DNA from: Cytospora piceicola
Lineage: Eukaryota; Ascomycota; Sordariomycetes; Diaporthales; Cytosporaceae
Direction of reading: 5' to 3'
Length of the DNA stretch: 64,000 nucleotides
NCBI GenBank assembly: GCA_023375675.1
Contig: JALQBC010000035.1
Span: forward strand, 124,001-188,000
Shown here in pieces: positions 33,931 to 45,513 of the stretch. A program made the position numbers and the translations under genes. The notes below the pieces were generated by a model. It did not search any database. It was given only the letters and a program-made list of their open reading frames with translations, and had not been told where the DNA came from. Numbering within the stretch: position 1 is the first letter of the stretch; each line of letters starts with the position of its first letter.

Positions 33931-35714
33931 GCCAGGGGAGCCTGGGGAGTCGGCACGCTGCTGTCGGGGCGGGGGCGACGGGGCAATACCTACTGTAATG
34001 TAAGGGGACCTGAAAGGAACCTTGTTCCCCATAGCTATAACCACATGGGCACATATGCCCCTGTATTATACCCCGTATCCCTGCTAGCTCTCAGTGCCCT
34101 TCCCCATGCCTGCTAAGTACCTACCTATCTAAGCAGGTATCTATGTAGGTAAACAGGCACCTACCTACTGTAGACAGGTACATAGGTGGGCCCGAGGTAG
34201 TACCTGAATACCTGGATACTGATCGCTGATCACTGCAACCCCTGGTCTAAGAAGCTGCAGACCATTCCCAACGAGGCAAAGTAGCCATGTCGACAGACTC
34301 CACGAGAGCCCTTGCATTGTTCCTAGCGTAGCGCTATACCACGGTAGCCTGTAACAACAGACTCTCAGACTCTCCATAGAACCCCCCGATTCAGACTTAG
34401 GTATTCAGGGCCCCAGGGCCCCTCCCAGACACTCAGATACGCAGACACTCAGACGACTGAAACAACCGAGAGAAGAAAAGGGAAGGAGGACGCAACTGCC
34501 AAGGCTCGCCAGGGGCTGGTAATCGCCACTGCTGTGCTCATCAGGTTTTACCTTCGCAGTCGAGGCATACGAGGTCTACTAAATTATTAATGATGGCGAT
34601 GATCCGGCCTCCACAAATGGGGATTGAGCATGGTCGTTCCCTTTCGACGTTGATCAACCAAGGACGAGAAATTGTGACCGCCCGAGATTGGCGAAGAGCC
34701 CTCGATGTTGCCATTGTTTTGTTGGTGGAGACATGGATTGGGCGAATCTCACAATATTAAAAACCTCCCGACCCGTGGACGCCTCCAGGGCTGTCGCAAC
34801 AAAAACCAAACAGGTACATAGGTAGTCAGGTAGTCTGGTAGTCTACCAGCTCCTACTGTGTACGCCATCGTTCGTGTTGGGCTCGTTTGCCTCAAAGGTC
34901 ATCACAGCGCCCCAAAGAAAGTCTCAGGCGAGGGCCCTCATTTCATATCGGCCGTCCTCACTAGCGGGCCACGACATGATGAGTTTCCCATGGTTTGGTG
35001 GAGCTTCATGAGCTCCGCTGCGGGCTGCTCCAGATGTTAAATTGTCAATCCCTGCAGTCCACGTGTGCCTAACGACATCTAATATCAAGAGGCTTCATCG
35101 CTACCCTAGGGTATATATTGGGAGGGGCAGCCTGATGATCCTTCGTCGCTGTCCGTGTCCTGGGTCGTGTCTTCTATCAATATGTCCACCCTCGTGCAGA
35201 CTTGTCTTACGATGGTCATGGGATATCACAAATTGTAGATGCCAAAATCACCCATCAAGCGACACTCGGATCCATAAGCACACCGAGCTTTGTGTGTTTG
35301 TGTGTGTACCTGGAACGTTGTCCATCACAGACACCTTTGCATATTATACCTGATATCAAGATTGAAATCGTTGATAGTCAGGCTTTCAACAGGAAATACC
35401 GTAAATAATAGACGGGCCATGGACTGACTTCTTAACATGGCAGGTATTTGTTTCTTCCCGAAGTTGCATCGAGGAACTCGTCCTGATGGAATAAGTTCTG
35501 GCCTTGGTCGCTTCAAGCCTCTAGCAAATACTTGCAATATGACTTGGCCAATAGCTGAACATGGTCTCTGTCACTGCTTATATGGTCAGTCACAGGCTGA
35601 CGTGATAGCAATGCTTCTCTACTATAATTCAGCTCTTATACGTGATTTTATACAAAATATGTATCAGTAGAGACTGAGGCTCTCCTATCAAATATTAATA
35701 GTCATTCTGCTTAT

Positions 35715-35715
<1 letters not shown>

Positions 35716-35750
<35 letters not shown>
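35716..35750. repeat. (CT)n(TA)n microsatellite
   Basis: Compound dinucleotide repeat: CT run followed directly by TA run. Confidence 0.9.
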
Positions 35751-35753
<3 letters not shown>

Positions 35754-36319
35754 GATATAGCAGCACCTGTATAGCTACTGCTAGCTGTTTATGTTATATT
35801 TCAGTCTGTAGTGCTCAGTTATACGAAATCGCTACTCGTTTGTCTAGCTTGTCATCTAAGCCTGTGAACTGGGATGTGGTATATGAGTGTAAATTTCAAT
35901 AGAAGAAGAAAACCTGTATTAGGTCTTAAGCCTTCTGCCTTGCTATTGTATTCGTGAATTATTCCTTCTAGCCGGGACACTCGTATTTCTCCGTACGGAA
36001 CCTAACTTTCCGCTTCATAGATTACGAGTTATATTCGCCTTTGCTTCTGTAGAAGGACTGGGGTATCACAAAACATTCCAAGGAGCATTGACTTGATTGA
36101 TACTTATTCAATCATCTGGTTATTCAAAGCCTCAGTCCTCCCAGATATCAAGTGGGAACATGGACAGTTTTGAATTTTGGCCGCCTCACTCAAAAGGGAA
36201 CCTGCAAATTGAGTGAAATCAACGATTTTTGGGTATCTCAATGTGTCTACTAGAACTCAGTCCTTCAACCATCGATTATTGACTAATACCTCCCAAGTCA
36301 GACCATATCCACGGGGCAC

Positions 36320-37389
36320 TTATCTGGCCTGTGCTCTTAACTCGACGCCTACTAAGTCTCTCTGGCCCCGTCCCAAGTTTAGCGCCTCCTCCAACGTATA
36401 GGCTGTTTCCTCGAAAGTCATTGGGGTTTTTTTGTCGTCCAAAAAGTACCGAACAGTGGCCGGGTTGCCCATAGCCACACACCGGGGCGGAATGTCCTTG
36501 TTGACCAAGCTGCCTGCTCCGATAGTCGAGTACGAACCGATAGTGATGCCGGGCCTGTGATTGTCTCTCGTCAGTATGCCTCCTATACTTCTTCTAGGAG
36601 GGTAGGAAATCGAGTTATCCACTCCGGACTCACAGAACCGTCACGCCAGCTCCGATCCACACCCCGTCGCCAATCACCACCTTCGCGCCCCAGCTGCCGG
36701 CCCTCCCGCTCTCGAACTCGCACCGCTCCTCAAACTTGACCGGATGCCCAACGCTGATGATGGTGACCCCGGGGCCGATGGAGCACCCCCCGCCGATCAC
36801 GACATCAGCGACGGGGGTGTCGAGGATCGCGCAGTTGCGGTTGATGAAGGTGGTCGGTGCGATGCGGACTCGCAGGCCGTAGTCGATGTGGACGGGCGTC
36901 TTGATGTATGGGATTGTGGGGCGAGGGGCGGTGGGAGTGACGCGTTGAGTGTCGTTGTCTGTAGCTGTAGCGGCATTGGGGTTGTTGGCAACGCCTTTGA
37001 ACAGGTTTGAGAACTCGACGGCGGACTTGGCGCTATTGTTTGTCTCATTGTGCGGGTCGACAATCCTAGATGAGGGGATGGAGATGTCAGCTGGGAAACT
37101 CTCTTTTTCACCTTGGCTGGTGTATTTGTGTCTTTTCGTGTTATCTTTCCAGCATCCTAGGGAATTGAACCCACTTCAGCCATGCTTTCACTCGGTCACC
37201 GACTGGTGCATCCTCCCTCAACATGTTGTACTCCTCGCATGCAAGAGCGCATCGCGTTCTAGCTGCCCGAAAGTCGGCGTTGCCACCCATGAAGGCAATC
37301 CGCTTGGAAGCTATGCTCGGGGGAGATCCCATAGTCTTCTGGCTGTCCAGAAGAGGGATGCCATCACTCGATGGGTTATTGTTGTCCAT
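36320..37389 (-). CDS. Maltose/galactoside acetyltransferase-like protein (left-handed beta-helix), 293 aa, three exons
   Basis: Minus-strand exons 37389-37175, 37065-36634 and 36554-36320 join in frame to 293 residues; introns start GTGGGT and GTGAGT and end CTAG and CACAG. The N-terminus (FMGGNADFRAARTRCALACE) resembles the Mac domain of maltose O-acetyltransferases. The second half shows left-handed beta-helix hexapeptides (VVIGGGCSIGPGVTIISVGH, KVVIGDGVWIGAGVTVLPGI, TIGSYSTIGAGSLVNKDIPP), with the likely catalytic His in SVGHPV. Compared with bacterial enzymes there is an insert of about 50 residues between the Mac domain and the helix. It probably transfers acetyl from acetyl-CoA to a sugar or similar hydroxyl; the acceptor is unknown. 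The start ATG is at 37389 because the frame further upstream offers only TTG. Confidence 0.88.
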
Positions 37390-38338
37390 TTTAACTGGAT
37401 TGATTTGTGGTTGGACTTCTGTTCTGGACAATGGAGGATCAAGATAAAGTTGGTGTCAAGGGAATGAATAGTTTCTGTGTTGCTCAAGTTCCAAATGCGA
37501 CCAAGAACGTGGAAGACGACGTAAAAAGTTCCCCGAAGTAACTTCCGAGGTTTACTTCACAGCTTGGACCTCAGTGCTGGTCGATATCAGATAGTCCATC
37601 ACTGGAATGAATAACCCGATATTCACAGTCGATTGACCCACTTAACCTCAAGGTTAAATGAATTCGCAGGCAGGTGTCAGTCACTAGGGGAATAGTACCT
37701 AGGTAAGTGCTGCTTAGTGCTGAAAGGCACAATCAGTAATAGCTGGTGGCCCGAGGCCTTCAATGTTATTGAAATACAACAACGTTGTACTTTCCTGGGA
37801 AAATATTGTACACCTGGGACCCAAAAGATCCAAAAGCACTAGCCCTGCGAGGCTGAAGCTGATTCAATTCTCTTCTTATGCCTTACAGTGCTAGCTGAGA
37901 GGCGGTATCCAGTCCTGGGAATCTCTCAACAATTGATAAAGTTTTATGAGATGTCATGCTGCTTGGTTTGTGACTCTAGCAGGCAATAAGTACTCGCCTA
38001 TTCCCACTTTGTGAGAGTTGATGCTTCATGACAGGAAGGTGTTACCGGATTCTGTAGGCGGTAAGAAACCATATCAAGTCTCTCACCAGTTTGTCTCGTA
38101 CGGAAGTCACGTACGGTACTCGTCCATAATATTCTTCACATTTTCACACCTTGGTTTGTATCTGTGCTCTTGTCTCCTTGTCTAGGTCTTCTGCTTCGCC
38201 TTATAGGCACCACACATCTTCAAACTCTCTTTGCTCATTGGATATGCTTTAGAACTCAATCCTTATTTCCACTTGTGGCTGGGATTCCACCATTCGTTCA
38301 GATGGAGTCTCCTAAAGCTACCCTAGGGTACCCAAATA
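37390..38338. other. Intergenic, 0.95 kb
   Basis: Region between divergent genes (acetyltransferase minus, F-box plus). No coding signal. A short palindrome ACAACGTTGT lies near 37778. Confidence 0.5.
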
Positions 38339-40182
38339 ATGCTGCCGATGGAATTATGGTTGAAAGTTGCGGAATGCCTGATACTTCCGCCTCACCAACT
38401 CGAATGCGGCAAGACATCGACTATCCGATCCCACCAGCAGCGTACACAAAACAAGGTACCGAACATCCTTGCAATCGAACCCCAGAGCGCAAGGGTGCTT
38501 GTTGTTCGTGAAGCGAAGAGAACACAGGCGGCCCTCAGTAACCTGATCCGCACTTGTCGAGCGTTTCGCGACTTGATACACCCACTGTGTGAGTACTTGC
38601 CGCTCAGCCCCCCGTATTCAGGAAGCTCTATATGGTTATGGACTTCCGCTGATAGGTTCTGTGCACAGTATACCGGTCTATCCTCCTCGCCCCGAACCAA
38701 CACGATGACCGATGTGACAGTCTCATCCTACTTTACCGTACAGAGTGCGAGAAATCTGGGCTCTTCCGCAACGTCAGACACATCGCATGTCTGATCAACC
38801 TCAGGGAGGGTCGCCCCTGGCCAGAGGAGATACCATTCATGTATGGGCATTCACTGCGCCTCGACAAAAGCTAGCAGCTATACCGTCCAACCATGCCCAA
38901 AGGCGAGCCCGCGCTGCCCCGTTTTCGTGTTGGCGAGTGGAGCCTCGCAAGAGTCCTCCTTGCCAGCCTAAACATCGAGTCAATTGTTCTGCAGCTCCCC
39001 CGGAGTTTGCCACGAAACCACCATGGCTGGTACAATAAACTCCATTTGGTCCTTCGTTCCCACGCGCCCCAAGATCGGGGAGTTCTCTGGTCACTCAGGA
39101 CCCTGAAGCTCCAGTCAGATACGGATGGAGACCCGCGCAGCGAACTTGAAGGGTACCATACCGCCCACGGATCTATCGGCATGATGAAAGTAATGTGGCA
39201 GGCCTGCCCGGCCTTATTGCGAGCACCAAATCTTTCGGTCTTGGAAGTCATGGGACATTCATCAAGCGGGCTCATATTACCGAGTGGAATAACAGAATTG
39301 TCGCTTTCGGGCTTTTATACCAACAACATCAGTTCGCTCGTTGGTTATCTTCCCTCCGGGCGGTCCACCGTACCTCCCCGGTTGGAGAAGCTCACATTGC
39401 ACCCCTTCCCAGAGACCTACGGCTACAATGTCCTCTATTCACAACGCGTAGATGAGATCAGCCGGTCCGAGATGATGGAAGCAAGTCGGGTCCTCCACAA
39501 GTACGACCTTCTCATCTGGACATTCAGAAATACTCTCCAGTCCCTCGACCTGCAGACCATGGGACGCTGGAGTGCAATGGTCGCCTGCTGGACTTACAGC
39601 TTCAACAGGCAAAGCCGCCCCAGCGGGATGCGATGCCTGCCCATGATGCACAGGCTGGAGGACCTCACGATCGAGCTGGGTGCGCTCCTCAGGTATCCCA
39701 GGCTCTGCAGGGGTGCCAGGCTCGCGGAGGTCTTTCCGCCGAACCTCAAGAGCCTTGTGCTCATCGAGAGGTGGCGCCCCACTTGCGGCAACCATCTGTG
39801 TCAGGAAGACTGCCCTATCGCCGACGAGCCACGGGCATATGCAAAGGCGTTCGTGGAGATGCTGAACCAGTTCGCGCGGGACCAGCTCGAGGGTCTCCCG
39901 GGGCTCCGGCGGCTGACGCTCGTGTGCAACCGAGCGTGGAGGCTGTCGTCCCTGGACGGCGTGCCGCTGTGCCTCGGTGGTTGTGAGGAGAGGGATCCAG
40001 CCATTGCTTGCACTTGTGTCAGGGGGGATCGGAGTGGTCGGGATGTGTATCTCCACAAGCGGATGAATGGCTCGAGCGGCGAGAGCTTTGCGAGCGCAGC
40101 CAGGAGGTTTGCGAGGAACGGAGTGGTGTTTGATGTCGGCATGCTGGAGCGGGGGAAGTACTATCGTGCCCTTGGACCTTGA
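38339..40182 (+). CDS. F-box protein gene with one in-frame TAG (possible pseudogene), two exons
   Basis: Exon 1 (38339-38655) begins MLPMELWLKVAECL, a typical F-box start (LPxELW). The intron 38656-38720 (GTTCTG..GTGACAG) leads into exon 2 (38721-40182), whose frame runs through ILLYRTECEKSGLFRNVRHI and on to a Leu-rich C-terminal region (LRTLKLQSD, LSVLEVMG, ITELSLSGFYT, LRRLTLVC) like fungal F-box/LRR proteins. A single TAG at 38872-38874 (codon 157) interrupts the frame between LRLDKS and QLYRPTMPKGEP; coding resumes at once in the same frame. I found no intron that removes it. F-box proteins link substrates to SCF ubiquitin ligases. Here the gene is either truncated, a recent pseudogene, or restarts at ATG 38893 to give 429 aa. 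Confidence 0.65.
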
Positions 40183-40634
40183 CCTCAGGGGGCTGGATAA
40201 AGATGGGTCTCTGCCGAAGCTGTCCCGGGGGTCTATTCTATGGCGGTGGGGAGTCCAGTAACCTTGAACCGTGAGGTTGACTCGTTGATGACGAGTACGA
40301 GGATGGACAAGCAAGTGACCTGTCACCCGTGGCTGTGTGTCAAGAAAACTATAACAACACAAAGTGGATTGAGGGATACAGTTGAGTGGTTTCCAAGCGC
40401 ATACGGTTGATTAGTTATAGTTCGCTCCACCTGCCACGTATCTGGGAAAGCGGATAGAGGATGAGCGTTCCACAACTCTGTGGGCATTCTTACCAAGATG
40501 TCATTTTGTTACATTGCTTTGTCAGTATATACTGCCAGAACAAATAGCGGCTAATGCTACAAGTCTTGACAGAACTATAGAGTTGACGTCTAACAGCCAT
40601 AGAAACCATAATCGCATAGTTGCATTGATGTATA

Positions 40635-40814
40635 CAGTAGCTACCTCCCATATATCATATCCCTATATAGCATAAACCCTTGATATATCATATACATCCA
40701 GTGGATAGATTGGCTAATAATGTATGTGAGCCCTGACCCCTATATACCATATGTCCCTTATATATCATACAGGTGGCTTGGATGGGCCAAATGATATATA
40801 GGGGGTAGCCACTG
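40635..40814. mobile_element. MITE, 180 bp, Tc1/mariner-type ends, TA target duplication
   Basis: Terminal inverted repeats of 24 bp start CAGTAGCTACC at 40635 and CAGTGGCTACC (reverse complement) at 40814; 21 of 24 positions match and the three differences are transitions. TA flanks both ends (40633-40634 and 40815-40816), the expected target duplication for Tc1/mariner/pogo elements, whose ends often begin CAGT. The interior is AT-rich with repeated TATATCATA motifs and cannot encode a protein. Confidence 0.8.
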
Positions 40815-41123
40815 TATTCGGGAGGTAGTTTACACTGATGCATTGTATTTCGGTCACCATGCGATAATTATATTAGACGTGCAGTATGCTATAAATAATT
40901 ACCACCATACAGAACGAAACAGAATGAGTTGGAAAGAACGTGGAAATGATATTCGGATTTGTCACAGATTGTGTTAAGAAACGATTTACCACGGTCATGT
41001 ACAGTAATGTCGCGGCTGACTTTGACTTGGTGACGTGGTGGGTGAGCTTTTGCGTACGTATCCGACGGCACTCTGACGTGTAGATTGCGGTAGAGCTACG
41101 AGGTGTGAGCGGAATCCGACCAC

Positions 41124-41154
41124 CAACGCCCCTTGGCCAGGCCAAGGGGCGTTG
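41124..41154. repeat. Perfect 31-bp palindrome
   Basis: Arms CAACGCCCCTTGGCC and GGCCAAGGGGCGTTG around a single A. A GC-rich hairpin of 15 bp could form, about 180 bp upstream of the subtilase ATG. Confidence 0.95.
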
Positions 41155-41333
41155 TACCGCATGACGCGAAGTTCCTTGAAGAAAGGGTAAGAGGTATACT
41201 TGCATGATTAACCTTGGAATATATCAATGAAGAATGTTCCGGTGTCACTAAGTCCAGCCCATCTTCTGGTCTAGTCTAGTCTTTCCCACCCAATATCAAT
41301 TTATATTATTTTTCACCAGTTGACGCCACTGAA

Positions 41334-43380
41334 ATGGCGCCTGCGATCCAATCCGAAGACACGCCAGATCGCTTATACCTCAGCCTCCTCTCGTCACCCG
41401 AAGACCATCAAAGGCCTAATACAGGATCGTTCTCATACAACGTTGACGCCCAGGGACAAGGCACCTGGGTCGTTATCATCGACACCGGCTTTGACTGGGA
41501 GCGATTTCCAGAAGTGAGTCGCACGACTCCTGTGGCAGCAGAACAATAGTTCAGTTCCACTTCCAACTCGCCGGTATTACACCAGATACAAGGATCTGCA
41601 CCACCCCGTCATGGCGCTGTACGCTGACACCCCTTGCAGGAATTCGGCACACCCGGAAAACCACGCCCGCTCGTGGTCTGGAACGTCCCGGAGGATATAC
41701 GAAACCGCCAGCTTCGCGAGGAGGAGATAGTGGGCGGCCTGCACTGGCCCCCCGACGACGCCCGTGACTACGGCGACCCTTTCGAGGGCGTCCCCGAGGG
41801 CCACGGCACACAGTGTGCCATACTCGCCGGGGGGCTGAAGTCCGGAGTCGCGCGACGGGCTGGGCTGTATCTCATCAAGGCCGGAGGGGCGGTTCTAGAC
41901 CAGGATGAGGTCGTCGTGGAAGAAGACGTCTGCGCGGACTCCCTGGTATCTGCCCTGGGCCATGTGTTGGACCAACTCCGTGATGGTATATTGCCCCGTG
42001 GGAAGACTATCCTGGTCATTGACACGCGTAAGTACTTGACCACGCACCAACCCCGTTGGAACTTTTCCCTCTCAGTCGGCTGTTGCTGATATCATGAATA
42101 TTCACCTTAGTCTGGAATATCAAAGACATGAGAAAGAATGTATGCCGAGGCGAAGAGGGATACATGGAATGGCACGGGAAGATCGCAAACGCTCTCGATG
42201 AACTCGACAGCCTCGGCGGGGTTCTAGTGACAGTCTCCGCTGGGAACGACGGTCGAGAGAAACCACCCGGGCATACTGACGAGTATATGCCCAATATCCT
42301 GTCCGCGCGTCACGGCTCGCCTCTGATCATCACCGGCGCCGTCAACAACCACGGCCAGCTTGCCAAACTTTCATCCCCCGGGACGGGAAAAGTCCCTATA
42401 ACTTGCTATGCCGTGTAAGTATTCTTCTTCATTTTGTTTCCGTCAGACTCTGGTACTCCATCTGCACTGCCATAGAGAGCTTCGCCACGTGGGGACTTTG
42501 AATTAAGAAACAACCCGCCCTCCCGTCCGTCTCGGAAAGATATTCGCTATGAATCACCACGGGCATTGGGAGACACAAATGCGGAGAAATCAGACAAATG
42601 AGCTGACAAATTACACTACAGTGGCAAAGACATTATGTTGATAGACCTTTCGATTGAGAAAAAGAGGCTACAGGAGGGGACCTCATTCTCTGCGGCTATA
42701 GTGGTATGTGAATTCCCTCAAGCCTTGAGAATACCTACGTACCAGTACTAACAGTGAACAGGCTGGCCAGGCTGCATGTACCGTCTCCGACCCCCTTTTC
42801 CACGAGCAACTAAGATGGGCCACCGAAGACATTGGCGGGGATAGGGTGGGGAACCGTCTCAAGAATTGGTTCTCCAGGGAGGGATTGGGGAGCTTCCAGA
42901 GGGTATCAAGGGAGGATATGCTCGACCCTACAAGCACATGGGAGTAAGTCTACTACACTAACATGTCCATCAAAGAACCTGCATCGAATAACCAACTAAA
43001 ACTTCTATAGAGACTACCCTATACCTGACAAACTGAACGTCGTTTGCAATAGCTGTGCTACCCATCGCCTGCTGGACGGGCTCAATATGGGCGAGGTTGA
43101 TGGTAAAGTGCACGGGGAAGAAGACGTGTATAGAGAAGTAGACGGCAAGAAGGTCGGAAAAGTGGACGGAGAAGTCAAAGGGTTGAGTGATGGCGAGACA
43201 GACGGAGAAGTAGACGGAGAGACGGATGGAGAAGCAGACGAAGAAGCAGACGGAGAGACGGATGGAGCGCTGGACGGCGAAGTGGATGGCGAGATCGACG
43301 AAGATGCGGAATGGAAGGCGGATGGGGACTCCGGAGAAACGGGTGCGCAACCTTCTCCTCCTAAACGTCAAAGACGCTAG
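41334..43380 (+). CDS. Intracellular subtilisin-like serine protease with acidic repeat tail, six exons, 501 aa
   Basis: Exons 41334-41513, 41640-42027, 42111-42414, 42622-42703, 42762-42943 and 43011-43380 join in frame to 501 residues. All introns begin GTGAGT, GTAAGT or GTATGT and end AG; one carries TACTAAC. Subtilase marks: Asp50 in VVIIDTGFDW, His115 in GHGTQCA, the oxyanion Asn235 in VSAGNDG, and Ser312 in GTSFSAAIVAGQ. There is no signal peptide or I9 propeptide, so it probably acts inside the cell. After the catalytic domain comes an unusual tail of DGE-type repeats (DGEVDGETDGEADEE), ending in a basic PPKRQRR that could be a nuclear signal. It resembles orphan fungal subtilases; the substrate is unknown. 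Confidence 0.88.
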
Positions 43381-44169
43381 AATTTGGCAGTTTCACTGTC
43401 ATCTGCTGGGTCTCAAGAAAATGAGATGTCCTTTGAAAGTTTGATTTGAAGCTATCAACGTGCTTGTAGAGCGGACAGAGGTGTGTCTAAGTTTGCTTTG
43501 GATAGTGGGTGGAAGGGGTGTGCAACCATCGCCTGGAGTGATTGTTGAAGCATTTACGATGATATTCATCTACTTCGATATGTGTTTAGCAGACTAATTT
43601 TTTATTAGCGGAGTTGAAGCAATATCCGCGAGACGTACAAGGTAACTAGGGTCCGGACAAGTATACAATTACTCAAGCAGACAGAGATCCTATTGCGGCT
43701 TGACCTTGAATGGAGGCCATAGACTATGCACATGTGGGAAATGGGCACTAAGCCAGAGCTGACGCGTAAGTATCTCTCACTGGTGCACACATGCGAGTCT
43801 AGCAACCGTACTCGTGCTTATCCTCCTGCTTAAGTGAATGTTGACCTTCCCGGGCACATGCACAAGCACAAGCACTTTCAGCTCAGCTATTCCGAATCGT
43901 GACTGAAAAGTCATAAGAGCATCAGAGCGAGCATGTGGAATGTTTTGACAGTGAGGTCAACTGTTTTCTGAAGATCCGGTGAGCACACGGCTAGTGTTCC
44001 CGACTTATAGAACCTGTGGAATAAGGTGAGCAACTTGGAGAGCGCCACTCCAGCTTCCTCCCTACAGTTTTTAACCTTCGTCCTCAATCACTCCCAGCAA
44101 GGCAGTCAGTCACAACATCAGCACATCATAAGTTATATTTCGTCGAACAAGATTAGCAACCATCTAGTC
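43381..44169. other. Intergenic, 0.8 kb
   Basis: No gene seen; the open frame at 43605-43805 (minus) has no features. Confidence 0.5.
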
Positions 44170-44189
44170 TAACATCCTCCGCCAGCAGG

Positions 44190-44610
44190 CTGAGCCCCTG
44201 GTCGCGGCAAGCCCCCGGTCACGTATCCTCCTGCCAAACGACAGCGAGTATACCACCCGTAACGACTCCTCGAGGCTACTGGTGCAACAATGCCAAATTG
44301 AAGCCAGCCTGCACCGTCCAGCCGCGATTCACCACCGAGGTCACCATGGCCGAGGCCGCGCTCACCCGGGCCCAGCGGGTCTTCGCCGTGCGTTCCGGCG
44401 GGCACACCAACTGGGCCGGCAGCAAGAACATCGACGACGGCGTGACCATGAACTTAGGCCTGCGGCGTTGGGGGTTACCTGCTGGGTGGCGGGCACGCCT
44501 TTCTTTCAAACGCCCCGGGACGCTTTTGGTGCGATAATGTCGGTGGCTAACGAGGTGGTGCTGGCCGACGGGCGAGTCGTTATTGCGGATGCAGAGGGCA
44601 AGCATAGCGG
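44190..44610 (+). pseudogene. Decayed FAD-linked oxidase (berberine-bridge-like) fragment
   Basis: Pieces of a PCMH-type FAD-binding domain are recognisable on the plus strand in different frames. About 44221-44275 reads RILLPNDSEYTTRND, then a frame change leads to YWCNNAKLKPACTVQPRFTTEV and FAVRSGGHTNWAGSKNIDDG (about 44280-44455, containing the RSGGH motif where FAD is normally attached or bound). Another frame change gives VANEVVLADGRVVIADA (about 44540-44595). The start, the middle linker and the whole substrate domain are missing, so it cannot work. Intact family members are about 450-550 aa. It ends about 160 bp from tRNA-Gly copy 4. Confidence 0.75.
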
Positions 44611-44769
44611 TGCGTTTCTTTTTTCGTCATTCTTGTTCTATAATATCAGTTTTGTCAAATAACGACCGAACTGACATTCTTCACAGGTCTAGTCTGCGCT
44701 CTCAGGAAACAGCTTCGTATATGATCAAATATGATCAAAAAAGCAAAATGATCAAAAAGTAAAAGGTTA

Positions 44770-44870
44770 TGCGCCAGCCCGGAGTCGAACCGGGGGCCCA
44801 TCGAAGATGCTAGTCATGTTTTGTAGACATGATTTGGCAACGATGGATTTTACCGCTAAACCACTGGCGC
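44770..44870 (-). tRNA. tRNA-Gly (GCC) with 30-nt intron, copy 4
   Basis: The mature part is identical to the other three copies. Its intron shares the outer parts with copy 3 (AATCATGT start and ACATGACTAGCATCT end) but differs in the loop between the TCATGT/ACATGA arms. The 22 bp beyond the gene's 5' end (44871-44892) equals the flank of copy 3. A TTTTACTTTTT stretch follows on the minus strand. Confidence 0.95.
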
Positions 44871-45513
44871 TGTTTAACTGTTTGATGAATCGCTGTTCAA
44901 ACTTGGATATATATAGGATGTAGCATGATAGAGACTCCTTTTCCGAAGGCTCCTGAGGCTAATTATTACGTGGAACTGCAGTTGACAGGTACTGTACTCA
45001 GACAATCGAATGTCAACATTTACAAATAATTCTTTACGCTGGCCAACTAGTTGTGCTATAGTACCAACTTTGTTACCTATGAAAAAGCGTTAGTCACATT
45101 AGTCACGGGCACTTGTTGCGATTAATCGGCTCACCATTTCGAGACTCCGTGGCTGACGGCCAGGATGATGAATCCAAGCTTTACCCAGATGGGCAAACAC
45201 CAATGCGAGGCATTGGATTTTAGTCGCTGTATACTTTCGAGGACATCGTCCCTGGTATGATGAAGAAGTTGGATGAGGCTACGGGGGCTGACACAACGGA
45301 GCGTCTAAAATTGTCTAAAATTGCTAACCACATCACCTTGATTGCATGCGGACCCCTCCATGGGGACATCTTCCGACCTCTATCATACAGTACATATGTA
45401 GACCTTTTCCCGCCTTATGTGTATTCAATACAAGCCATCTCTGTAAGCATCATAATATGTGAGATCCGTTGCATCTTGTCCCTAGGTTCGGCAACCCTTC
45501 CTCCTACTCAGCA
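44871..45513. other. Intergenic
   Basis: No supported gene. A plus-strand open frame at 45257-45517 shows no family features. Confidence 0.5.

Larger units (their letters stand above)
32702..36319. other. Gene-poor 3.6-kb stretch with simple repeats
   Basis: No supported gene. It holds TGTC repeats (32885-32910), an 8-bp GTGAGTAA tandem (33112-33148), a BamHI/NcoI-type palindrome (33417-33446), three 10-bp GGGAGCACTG units (about 33900-33930), several TACCTA/TAGGTA clusters (33353-33385, 33776-33835, 34115-34185) and a CT/TA microsatellite (about 35716-35750). Small open frames such as 33494-33802 and 34165-34377 look random. Confidence 0.5.
40183..41333. other. Intergenic, 1.15 kb, containing a MITE and a long palindrome
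   Basis: No gene supported. It holds the TA-flanked 180-bp element (40635-40814), a perfect 31-bp palindrome (41124-41154), and the promoter of the subtilase gene. The open frame at 40873-41205 (minus) crosses the palindrome and has no recognisable features. Confidence 0.5.

Noticed and set aside
38841..38907. Possible second intron removing the TAG in the F-box gene (donor GTATGG)
   Set aside because: No AG downstream restores the reading frame; the nearest acceptors give lengths of 34, 37, 62 or 67.
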